51,474 nt of DNA from Paenibacillus sinensis (GTDB lineage Bacteria > Bacillota > Bacilli > Paenibacillales > Paenibacillaceae). Location: NCBI RefSeq assembly GCF_019904155.1, contig NZ_JAHCMB010000128.1, positions 437-51,910 of the forward strand, given 5' to 3'. A program made the translations under genes and the position numbers. Under the pieces are notes generated by a model. The model saw only the letters and a program-made list of their open reading frames with translations. It ran no database searches and had not been told where the DNA came from. This document shows, piece by piece, positions 26,476 through 33,497 of the stretch. How positions within the stretch are numbered: the stretch's first letter is position 1; every line of letters begins with the position of its first letter.

Positions 26476-27861
26476 CTATAACTGTCTGCGGAGCGCATTC
26501 CGCAGCGCATCGACGATCTTGTCGATTCCCTGCTTGTCGATGATGAGAGGAGGCGCCATATAGATCACATTGTTATAGCCTGGCACACTGCGCGTCATTC
26601 GGCCGATAATTACGCCCTCATCTCGGGCATGCGCAACAATTTGGGCCAGCCGGTTCTCTTGCAGCGGTGCCTTGGAGCTTTTATCCGCCACCAGTTCCAC
26701 ACCGGCCAGCAGGCCTTGCCCCCGGACGTCGCCGACAATGGGGAGATCTTCAAGTTCCTTCAGACGCTCCATCAGGTAGCGGCCTATAACCGCGCTGTTG
26801 TCCGTGAGCTGTTCCTCCTCGATAATCCGGATGTTCTCCAGTGCCGCCACCGAACTGCCTGCGCAGCCCCCAAAGGTGCTGATGTCCCGGAAGAACCCGT
26901 TCGGGTCCTCCGGCCCGGCCTTAAATTGGTTGAAAATCTCCTGGCGGGCGACCGTAGCCGAAATCGGCATATAGCCGCTTGCCAGACCTTTAGCCAAGGT
27001 AATGATATCCGGCTGTACATCGTAATGCTGATGCCCGAACAGAGCTCCCGTTCTGCCGAAGCCTGTAACAACCTCGTCCATAATCAGCAGCACCTCATAA
27101 CGCCGGCAAATCTCCTGCAGCACCGGATAATACTCCGGAACCGGGGGAATGATGCCGCCTCCGGCGGTAATAGGCTCGACTATGACTGCGGCAACCGAGT
27201 CTTCCCCCTCACGCTGAATCACCTGTTCAAGCGCGCGTGCGCAATCTACATTGCAGCCGGGATAGCTTTTTCCAAATGAACAACGGTAACACAGGGCGTG
27301 CGGGATTTCCGCGAATCCTTCCGGCAGCGGACCAAAATCAATCTTGCGCTCCTGCTGCCCGCTGCTTGCCAGTGCCGCCAGAGTAGTGCCATGATAATCC
27401 CTGTTCCGGTAAATGATCTTGTATTTCTTCTTGCCGGGAGATTTTGCGGAAAAATATTGTCTGACCATCTTGAACGCCTTCTCATTAGCTTCTGAACCGC
27501 TGTTCGAGATATAGACTTTCGGCAGCGAAGGCAGCAGAGAGGCGAGCTTGGCGGCCAGCTTGATATAAGGCGGGGTGGCCATTGAACCGGCGTAATATGG
27601 CAATACCTTCATCTGCTCGCTTACGGCATTTGCGATGCTCTCTCTGCCGTGTCCCACATTGACGACCCAGACTCCGCCGGCCAGACCGTCCACATACTCC
27701 TTTCCCTGCACATCCTTCAGCATATAGCCTTTTCCCTCGGCCATAATCGGCGGGTCTTGTGTTTCAAAAAGCTTGTGATTAGTTAGGTGCAGCCACAGGT
27801 GCTCCCGGTGGAGTTCTGCCAGTTCAGCCGCGCTTGGTGCACTAGACAACATCTGTTTCAT
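26476..27861 (-). CDS. tpa: Taurine:pyruvate aminotransferase
   Basis: 461 residues, class III PLP aminotransferase. It agrees closely, as I recall it, with Bilophila-type Tpa: GGVWVVNVGHGRESIA, PYYAGS, VYISNSGSEANEKAFKMVRQ, RNRDYHGTTLAALASSGQ, VEPITAGGG, DEVVTGFGRTG, FFRDISTFGGC and GDVRGQGLLAGVE. The PLP Lys is residue 291 in TLAKGLASGY. It moves the amino group of taurine to pyruvate, giving sulfoacetaldehyde and alanine. It is the first gene of the minus-strand operon; ATG follows GGAGG by seven bases, right after a terminator-like leader hairpin. Other omega-aminotransferase activities are possible, but the close Tpa-like blocks and sulfonate context agree. Confidence 0.88.
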   Translation of the reverse strand: MKQMLSSAPSAAELAELHREHLWLHLTNHKLFETQDPPIMAEGKGYMLKDVQGKEYVDGLAGGVWVVNVGHGRESIANAVSEQMKVLPYYAGSMATPPYIKLAAKLASLLPSLPKVYISNSGSEANEKAFKMVRQYFSAKSPGKKKYKIIYRNRDYHGTTLAALASSGQQERKIDFGPLPEGFAEIPHALCYRCSFGKSYPGCNVDCARALEQVIQREGEDSVAAVIVEPITAGGGIIPPVPEYYPVLQEICRRYEVLLIMDEVVTGFGRTGALFGHQHYDVQPDIITLAKGLASGYMPISATVARQEIFNQFKAGPEDPNGFFRDISTFGGCAGSSVAALENIRIIEEEQLTDNSAVIGRYLMERLKELEDLPIVGDVRGQGLLAGVELVADKSSKAPLQENRLAQIVAHARDEGVIIGRMTRSVPGYNNVIYMAPPLIIDKQGIDKIVDALRNALRRQL

Positions 27862-27870
27862 AACTTGGCC

Positions 27871-27926
27871 TCCAAAAATAAAAATAAAGGCTAAGTTACG
27901 CCTCCATAGGAGTGCGCAGCTTAGCC
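27871..27926 (-). terminator. Terminator-like attenuator hairpin in the tpa leader
   Basis: On the minus strand GGCTAAG (27926-27920) pairs with CTTAGCC (27895-27889); inside, CGC plus CTCC pair with GGAGGCG. TTTATTTTTATTTTT follows directly and then the GGAGG ribosome binding site of the aminotransferase gene. An intrinsic terminator between promoter and first gene implies conditional read-through. Confidence 0.6.
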
Positions 27927-27967
27927 TTCAGCGATCTGATCAGCTATATAGGATTGGTTGCTACATA

Positions 27968-27996
27968 AATTAACACAGAAAAAATGAAACTGTCAA
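27968..27996 (-). promoter_or_regulatory. Candidate promoter of the tpa operon
   Basis: On the minus strand TTGACA (27996-27991) and TTAATT (27973-27968) are 17 bp apart. The -35 box overlaps the edge of the palindrome at 27993-28020, so a protein bound there would block it. The -10 box is poor. Confidence 0.4.
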
Positions 27997-28020
27997 CAGG
28001 TTGTCCGGACAACCTGTTGA
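27993..28020. promoter_or_regulatory. 28-bp perfect palindrome, probable GntR operator
   Basis: The half-site TCAACAGGTTGTCC (27993-28006) is followed directly by its exact reverse complement. It lies between the divergent aminotransferase and GntR genes and overlaps the -35 region of both predicted promoters. A GntR/HutC dimer encoded 68 bp away is the obvious candidate binder. Confidence 0.75.
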
Positions 28021-28029
28021 TGATATAAT
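28001..28029 (+). promoter_or_regulatory. Predicted promoter of the GntR gene
   Basis: TTGTCC (28001-28006) and a perfect TATAAT (28024-28029) are 17 bp apart; the -35 box lies inside the palindrome, suggesting autorepression. Confidence 0.6.
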
Positions 28030-28087
28030 ATAAAATCGCATCAGCTTACTTGGAATTATCATCGAACAGAAAGGAAGGTATGTGCCA

Positions 28088-28813
28088 ATGCTCGACAGAA
28101 GCAATTCGATACCTTTACATTTACAAGTAAGAAATTTACTTCGAAACGATATTTTTAAAGGCACATACACGGAGAAGATCCCGCCGGAGCATGAGCTTAT
28201 GGAAAAATACTCGGTTAGCCGGGCGACCGTCCGCCGTGCCATCCGAACGCTGATTGATGACGGGATGCTTGAGTCCCGCCAAGGTCTCGGCACCTTTGTG
28301 GCTGTCCGGCCCATTGAGGAATGGCTGGGCAATTTGAGCACATTCTTTGATATTATCGGGGAGCGCGGGCTTACGCCCGATATCAAGGTGCTGAAGCAGG
28401 GGATTGTAGAAGCTCCGCAGGATGCGGCTAAAATATTCGGGGTGCCACAGCTCTATGAGACCATTCGTCTGCGGCTGGCGAATGATACGCCTGTTGTGCT
28501 GGAAACCCAGTATTATCCGCTGGAGATCGGCGAGAAGCTGGCTCTGCTGGATTTAACCAACGTGTCGACCTACGACGTGCTGGAAACGGAGCTGGGACTG
28601 AATCTGTGGGAAGCGAGCCAGACGATAGGGGCCATTATTCCGGCTGCGGAAGAGAAGAAATTGCTGGGCATGACTGCCGAACCAAGCTGCGCCCTGCTAT
28701 CCAAACGCCTGGTGCTGGATCATGACGGCAATCCGCTCGAATATGAAAAAAGCATTTACCGCGCAGACAATTATGCTTTTCGGATCAATCTGACCCGCAG
28801 AAGGAAGCTGTAA
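28088..28813 (+). CDS. GntR/HutC-family transcriptional regulator of the sulfonate locus
   Basis: About 241 residues. The winged helix-turn-helix (residues 5-75) contains IPPEHELMEKYSVSRATVRRAIRTL (in parts) and ESRQGLGTFV. The rest (about 90-235) is a UTRA ligand-binding domain, with LETQYYPLEIGEKL and the closing EYEKSIYRADNYAFRINL pattern. ATG 28088 is eight bases from AGGAAGG. The gene stands between the two arms of the sulfonate locus and next to a 28-bp palindrome, so it most likely represses both arms until a taurine- or isethionate-like effector binds the UTRA domain. The effector is inference. Confidence 0.88.
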   Translation: MLDRSNSIPLHLQVRNLLRNDIFKGTYTEKIPPEHELMEKYSVSRATVRRAIRTLIDDGMLESRQGLGTFVAVRPIEEWLGNLSTFFDIIGERGLTPDIKVLKQGIVEAPQDAAKIFGVPQLYETIRLRLANDTPVVLETQYYPLEIGEKLALLDLTNVSTYDVLETELGLNLWEASQTIGAIIPAAEEKKLLGMTAEPSCALLSKRLVLDHDGNPLEYEKSIYRADNYAFRINLTRRRKL

Positions 28814-28838
28814 TGCGTGTTTGGCGCTGATTTTTTCC

Positions 28839-28868
28839 TTGACAAAATAAACTTGGCCGCTTTACGAT
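28839..28868 (+). promoter_or_regulatory. Predicted promoter of the glycyl radical enzyme operon
   Basis: A perfect TTGACA (28839-28844) and TACGAT (28863-28868) are 18 bp apart. Confidence 0.5.
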
Positions 28869-28886
28869 GATACGCATAATTTAACA

Positions 28887-28912
28887 AAATCCTACTGGAA
28901 TAGTTAGGATTT
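28887..28912. promoter_or_regulatory. Inverted repeat in the islA leader
   Basis: AAATCCTA (28887-28894) and TAGGATTT (28905-28912) are perfect inverted copies spaced by 10 bp, just before the ribosome binding site at about 28916. It may be an operator or a hairpin affecting translation. Confidence 0.35.
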
Positions 28913-28928
28913 AGTTGGGAGTGATTTT

Positions 28929-31406
28929 ATGACGGTTCAATCGGTATTGTCAGTGCAGGAACAAAGGCTTATTCACCCACCCGAGGATCGGACAGTTCCC
29001 GGGCATGAAAGAGCGAGCCGCATTCTCCATTCCTTTCAGAATCAGCGGCCCAAAATTGATGTGGAGCGGGCGCGCTTATTTACCGAATCCTTCAGGCAGA
29101 CGGAAGGTGAAGCTCTGATTCTGAGATGGTCCAAGGCGCTGCTTCATACTGCCCGGCACATCACCGTCTATATTGACAAGGATCAGCTGATAGCGGGAAG
29201 AGGTGGATATCCGGGAAGATACGGCATCCTGTATCCGGAACTGGACGGCGACTACCTGGATACGGTGATCAAGGATTTGCCGAGCCGTGGCCAATCGCCC
29301 TTTGATCTCACAGAAGAGGATTCCGCGATTATTGTGAATGAGATTTCACCGTACTGGAAAGGCAAAACCTTTCATGAGGCGCTTGCCAAGGCACTGCCCG
29401 CAGAGACGCTGAAAGTGACCTATGATCCGGAGGACCCGCTGAAATCCAGATTTATCGTCAATGAAACCGCATCGTTCCGTTCATCCATCCAATGGGTGCA
29501 TGATTATGAGAAGGTGCTCCGCATCGGCTATAAGGGCATCAAGGAAGAAGCTTTGAGAGAGATCGAGCAGCTTGATCCGTACAGCCCTGTGGACAATATG
29601 GAGAAGCTGCCTTTCCTGCGGGCTATTGTGAATGTATCTGACGCTATTGTGCTGTGGGCGAACCGTCATTCCAGACTGGCTGCGGAGCTGGCTGATAAAG
29701 AGAAGAATCCCGTCCGTCAGGCCGAGCTGCGGAAAATCGCCGAGATCAGCGCGCGTGTGCCGGAGCACCCGCCCCGGAGTTTCCATGAAGCCGTGCAATC
29801 CCAATGGTTCGTCCAGATGTTCTCCAGACTGGAACAGAAGACAGGTACAGTTATTTCGAACGGAAGAATGGACCAGTACCTGTATCCATTCTATCAACAG
29901 GATATCCAGCTTGGACGTATAACCGATCAGGAAGTGATCGAGCTGCTGGAATGTGTGTGGAATGCAATGGCGCAGTTTCTGGATCTGTACATTTCACCGA
30001 CTGGCGGGGCATTCAACGAAGGGTACGCCCACTGGGAGGCGGTAACGATCGGCGGACAGACTCCGGGCGGACTGGACGCGACCAATGAGTTGACTTACCT
30101 GATGCTCCAGTCCAAACGGGAATTCCCGCTTAACTATCCTGATTTGGCGGCACGGATTCACACGAGATCACCTGAGCGTTACCTGTATGAGGTTGCGGAG
30201 ACAATCAAGGAAGGCTCGGGTTTTCCGAAGCTGATTAATGATGAAGAAGTCGTCCCGCTGCTGTTGGCCAAAGGGGCAACCTTCGAGGAGGCCTACGACT
30301 ACGCGGTATCGGGCTGTGCGGAATGCCGGATGCCAAACCGTGATACGTACACCAGCCCCTGTGCCTATATCAATTTTGCCGCTGCCGTAGAAATGACGCT
30401 GCGGAACGGGCAGATGCTGCGCTATCCCGGAGAGACGCTTGGCCTTGAAACCGGTGATCCGGTTAGCTTCGGATCGTGGGAACAGTTCTTTGATGCCTAT
30501 AAAGCCCAGCAGAAATACTTCCTGAAGAATGCCTTCATCCAGCAGCATGCGATTATCCGGCTGCGCAGCGAGCATTTTGCCGCCCCGTTAAGCACCTCCA
30601 TGCACAAGCTGTGCCTGCAAAACTATAAAGATATCCACTCCCCACATATCGAGGGCGGAATCGATCTTGGTTATTTTGAATTCATCGGTTACGGCACGGT
30701 GATCGATTCGCTGGCGGCGATTAAAAAGGTGGTATTCGAGGACAAGCGGATTTCGATGGCCCAGCTGATCGAAGCTCTCGACCATGATTTTGAAGGCTAT
30801 GAAGCGATCCGCCAGCTGCTGGCACATGCGCCAAGCTACGGCAACAATGATGATTACGCCGACTCCATTGCCAAGGAATTGGATGAAGAGGCTCTGAAAT
30901 TCACACGGCAATATTCCAAGCAGCTTGGGGTCAATCTTGACCTGCGCTATGTTCCTTTTACTTCACATGTTCCTTTCGGCAAGGTCGTCGCAGCGACGCC
31001 CAATGGCAGAAAGGCCTATACTCCTCTCGCAGACGGCTCCTCTGCTTCGCATGGCGCGGACATTAACGGACCGACGGCCGTCCTGCTCTCCAACTACTAC
31101 TCCAAGAACTACAACTACCGGGAAAGAGCTGCGAGATTGCTTAACCTAAAGCTTACGCCTTCCGTCATCGCCGGAGAAGATGGGACGCTGAAGCTCGTAT
31201 CTTTTATCCGGACATGGAGCGATCTGCGCCTGTGGCATTTGCAGTTCAATATTATCAACAAGCAGACGCTTCTGGATGCGCAGCGGGAGCCTGACAAGTA
31301 CAGAAACCTGCTCGTGCGGATTGCCGGATACAGTGCCTATTTCACAGATTTGTCCGAAGATTTGCAGAATGATCTGATCATGAGAACCGAGCATACGGCG
31401 ATATAG
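28929..31406 (+). CDS. islA: Glycyl radical enzyme, probable isethionate sulfite-lyase
   Basis: 825 residues, full length for the family. The radical Gly is Gly800 in [10 protein letters not shown], the thiyl Cys is Cys463 with base Glu465 in SGCAEC. Arg184, Gln188, Trp369, Arg673 and Phe677 sit at positions that, with a constant shift of five, correspond to the isethionate sulfite-lyase active-site residues I remember (Arg189, Gln193, Trp374, Cys468, Glu470, Arg678, Phe682, Gly805). This supports cleavage of isethionate to acetaldehyde and sulfite. The enzyme is destroyed by oxygen, so it should work anaerobically. Dihydroxypropanesulfonate lyase is the closest alternative. The gene has its own promoter, 115 bp after the GntR gene, and the activase follows. 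Confidence 0.82.
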   Translation: MTVQSVLSVQEQRLIHPPEDRTVPGHERASRILHSFQNQRPKIDVERARLFTESFRQTEGEALILRWSKALLHTARHITVYIDKDQLIAGRGGYPGRYGILYPELDGDYLDTVIKDLPSRGQSPFDLTEEDSAIIVNEISPYWKGKTFHEALAKALPAETLKVTYDPEDPLKSRFIVNETASFRSSIQWVHDYEKVLRIGYKGIKEEALREIEQLDPYSPVDNMEKLPFLRAIVNVSDAIVLWANRHSRLAAELADKEKNPVRQAELRKIAEISARVPEHPPRSFHEAVQSQWFVQMFSRLEQKTGTVISNGRMDQYLYPFYQQDIQLGRITDQEVIELLECVWNAMAQFLDLYISPTGGAFNEGYAHWEAVTIGGQTPGGLDATNELTYLMLQSKREFPLNYPDLAARIHTRSPERYLYEVAETIKEGSGFPKLINDEEVVPLLLAKGATFEEAYDYAVSGCAECRMPNRDTYTSPCAYINFAAAVEMTLRNGQMLRYPGETLGLETGDPVSFGSWEQFFDAYKAQQKYFLKNAFIQQHAIIRLRSEHFAAPLSTSMHKLCLQNYKDIHSPHIEGGIDLGYFEFIGYGTVIDSLAAIKKVVFEDKRISMAQLIEALDHDFEGYEAIRQLLAHAPSYGNNDDYADSIAKELDEEALKFTRQYSKQLGVNLDLRYVPFTSHVPFGKVVAATPNGRKAYTPLADGSSASHGADINGPTAVLLSNYYSKNYNYRERAARLLNLKLTPSVIAGEDGTLKLVSFIRTWSDLRLWHLQFNIINKQTLLDAQREPDKYRNLLVRIAGYSAYFTDLSEDLQNDLIMRTEHTAI

Positions 31407-31448
31407 TGCTGGAATACAGGCAGGGAAGAGCTAGAATGGAGAATGGGA

Positions 31449-32360
31449 ATGGAACATCAGCCGGTTCAAGGCAGCATCTTCAATATTCAAAGATATTCCC
31501 TGCATGACGGGCCGGGCATTCGCACCGTTGTATTCATGAAGGGCTGTCCTCTGCGCTGCAAATGGTGCAGCAATCCCGAGTCCTGGACCTCCGCCAAGGA
31601 AATGTACTTTGATGCAAGCAAATGCATCGGCATTGCGGAATGCGGATTCTGTCTTCCGGTATGCGGCCGGGGAGCGATCTCAGTCGATGCCGGCGGGGAA
31701 ATAATCATTAACCGTGGTGACTGTGTACAGGGATGTGTGGACTGCACTGCCGTATGCCCGTCCAAAGCCCTCGATGTATATGGTCGGTTAATGACGGTTG
31801 AAGAAGTGCTGAAGATTGCGGAGCAGGACAGCATGTTCTACGCAAGATCCGGAGGCGGCTTGACGTTAAGCGGAGGAGAGGTTACGGCTCAGATCGAGTT
31901 CGCCGAAGCGCTGCTTGCCGGGGCGAAGCGGCGGCGAATCCACACCGCGATTGAAACCTGCGGGTACTCGGCCTGGAGCCATCTCGCCAGATTGCTGCCC
32001 CATCTGGATATGATTCATTATGACCTGAAATCGCTGAATGAGCAGGCGCATATTCGGTTTACGGGAGTATCTCCGCGCCGGATCAAGGACAACCTGGAGC
32101 GCCTTAGCCATTCGTTCGAACGAAGCGCTATTGTCGTCCGTACTCCGGTCATTCCCGGCTTCAATGACTCAGCGGAGGACATCGCCCAGATCGCCGAATT
32201 CATCGCCAGCCTGGGCGGCATCCGCCATGAGCTGTTGAAATATCACAGATACGGCTCGGTGAAGTATGCTTTACTGGGCAGAGCTTATGAGCTTGGGACT
32301 GAGGAATTATCTGATGAGCGGTTCGAGGAGCTGTCCGGGATTGTGGCTCAATATTCATAA
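31449..32360 (+). CDS. islB: Radical SAM glycyl radical enzyme activase, probable IslB
   Basis: About 303 residues. The radical SAM cluster ligands are Cys33, Cys37 and Cys40 in GCPLRCKWC. A ferredoxin-like insert with two groups of Cys (KCIGIAECGFCLPVCG and DCVQGCVDCTAVCP) follows, as in GRE activases other than the pyruvate formate-lyase type. LTLSGGEVTAQ and DLKSLNEQAHIRFTG complete the family pattern. It installs the glycyl radical on the enzyme encoded 42 bp upstream, using S-adenosylmethionine. Start ATG 31449 is seven bases behind GGAG; ATG 31443 two codons earlier is possible. The pair ends at a strong terminator. Confidence 0.9.
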   Translation: MEHQPVQGSIFNIQRYSLHDGPGIRTVVFMKGCPLRCKWCSNPESWTSAKEMYFDASKCIGIAECGFCLPVCGRGAISVDAGGEIIINRGDCVQGCVDCTAVCPSKALDVYGRLMTVEEVLKIAEQDSMFYARSGGGLTLSGGEVTAQIEFAEALLAGAKRRRIHTAIETCGYSAWSHLARLLPHLDMIHYDLKSLNEQAHIRFTGVSPRRIKDNLERLSHSFERSAIVVRTPVIPGFNDSAEDIAQIAEFIASLGGIRHELLKYHRYGSVKYALLGRAYELGTEELSDERFEELSGIVAQYS

Positions 32361-32440
32361 TATCGATTCAGTAGATAGTGAGCTGATGGATGAGTTGAAC
32401 CTGAATCATTCTATCAACAAGAAAAAGTAATTTCAAAAGA

Positions 32441-32490
32441 TACAAACAGGCTCCTGACACACAGCTGTCAGGAGCCTGTTTGTATTATTG
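32441..32490 (+). terminator. Strong hairpin terminator after the islAB-like pair
   Basis: A 19-bp perfect stem (32441-32459 with 32466-32484, loop CACAGC) closes the operon. The T-tract is short, but the stem is very stable. Confidence 0.7.
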
Positions 32491-32496
32491 GGACAT

Positions 32497-32522
32497 AAAA
32501 AGTGACCCAAAATACACTTTTT
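32497..32522. promoter_or_regulatory. Inverted repeat upstream of the azoreductase gene
   Basis: AAAAAGTG (32497-32504) and CACTTTTT (32515-32522) flank 10 bp. Position 35 bp before the start codon fits an operator, such as those used by HxlR-type redox regulators of azoreductases, but no such regulator is in the window. Confidence 0.4.
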
Positions 32523-32556
32523 AGTGCAAGACAAATAGAAACCAGGAGGCATTATC

Positions 32557-33213
32557 TTGAAGAAAGTACTCTACATTACGGCTCACCCGCTTGATCCAAA
32601 CTCTTCCTACAGTTTAGCTGTCGGCAAGGAGTTTATTGACACCTATCGCGAAGCACATCCGGAGGAGGAAGTCATCCATCTCGACTTGTTTCAGCTGGAT
32701 GTTCCGGCAGTAGATGCTGACATTCTGAATGCTAGATATAAGCTTTTTCAATGGAGACAAGCTAACTCCAATACGCCGTTTGAGCAATTGCTGTCTGATG
32801 CAGAGCGGGACAAACTTGCATATATTGATAAGCTATGCGACCAGTTCATTGAAGCGGATAAGTATATCTTCGTTTCTCCAATGTGGAATCTGACAATCCC
32901 TCATGTTTTGCTGAATTACACGAACTGTCTGGTTATTCCGGGGAAGACATACCGCTACACAGAGACAGGACCTGTCGGTCTTCTGGCCGGCAAAAAAGCA
33001 CTTCACATCCAGGCAAGCGGCGGAGTATATTCGGAGGGTCCGGCTGCATTCCTGGAATGCGGGGCCAGTTATATACGGACAATTATGCAGTTTATAGGGG
33101 TTGCAGATATTCAAAGTATTTTCATTGAGGGAATGGCAGAAATGCCCGATCAAGCCGAGGCTATCAAGCAAGAGGCTATTGTCAAAGCCAGAGAGACAGC
33201 CAAGCAATTTTAA
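32557..33213 (+). CDS. FMN-dependent NADH-azoreductase (AzoR-like)
   Basis: 218 residues with a flavodoxin-like fold. VLYITAHPLDPNSSYSLAV binds the FMN phosphate, FVSPMWNLTIPHVLLNY is the usual central block (W-N-x-x-x-P), and IQASGGVYSEGPA is the second flavin-contact loop. It reduces quinones or azo dyes with NADH through FMN. The start is TTG 32557, seven bases after AGGAGG. It is transcribed alone, behind the islAB terminator and an inverted repeat. A role as flavin reductase for the SsuD-like enzyme is conceivable but not shown. Confidence 0.85.
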   Translation: MKKVLYITAHPLDPNSSYSLAVGKEFIDTYREAHPEEEVIHLDLFQLDVPAVDADILNARYKLFQWRQANSNTPFEQLLSDAERDKLAYIDKLCDQFIEADKYIFVSPMWNLTIPHVLLNYTNCLVIPGKTYRYTETGPVGLLAGKKALHIQASGGVYSEGPAAFLECGASYIRTIMQFIGVADIQSIFIEGMAEMPDQAEAIKQEAIVKARETAKQF

Positions 33214-33327
33214 TCCGTCATGGCGCAAATGAAACTGTAGTCTTTCTGAAGGCTGCTGTGTCATTTTATTGTCAGCTCGGTTTGAGCGATGCAATAACAC
33301 AACGAACAACTTCATGGACGAAGGGTT

Positions 33328-33453
33328 GGTACTACGGGAAATGTAATATGCGGTATATCCGGCTCCGGTAAAAGCTCGCTGGCTATGGCTGTACTGTATG
33401 CCGAAGGGTCTGTGCGTTATCTGGAATCATTCTCCTCCTATACCCGAAGAAGA
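33328..33453 (+). pseudogene. Remnant of a UvrA-like ATPase gene
   Basis: One plus-strand frame reads a short piece of a UvrA-type protein: [12 protein letters not shown] (Walker A), [20 protein letters not shown]. These are the residues that follow each other in UvrA and in UvrA-like drug-resistance ATPases. Nothing upstream or downstream in any frame continues it, and the frame runs into a 15-bp hairpin. It is a relic of a deleted gene of about 750-950 codons. Confidence 0.7.
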
Positions 33454-33480
33454 GACCTGCCGCCCGGCAGGTCTCTTCTT
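33447..33480. terminator. Bidirectional hairpin between the azoreductase side and the reductase gene
   Basis: AAGAAGAGACCTGCC and its exact complement form a 15-bp stem with loop GCCC. It can end the minus-strand reductase transcript. T-tracts are weak on both strands. Confidence 0.55.
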
Positions 33481-33497
33481 CAACAGCTGTGCAGCTA

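Noticed and set aside
27862..27990. T-box or SAM-box leader for the tpa operon
   Set aside because: No T-box motif or S-box core is visible; only the terminator-like hairpin is supported.
28929..31406. Pyruvate formate-lyase or choline trimethylamine-lyase
   Set aside because: Only one thiyl Cys is present (GCAEC, not a Cys-Cys pair), and the Arg/Gln/Arg sulfonate-binding pattern and context point to a sulfonate lyase.
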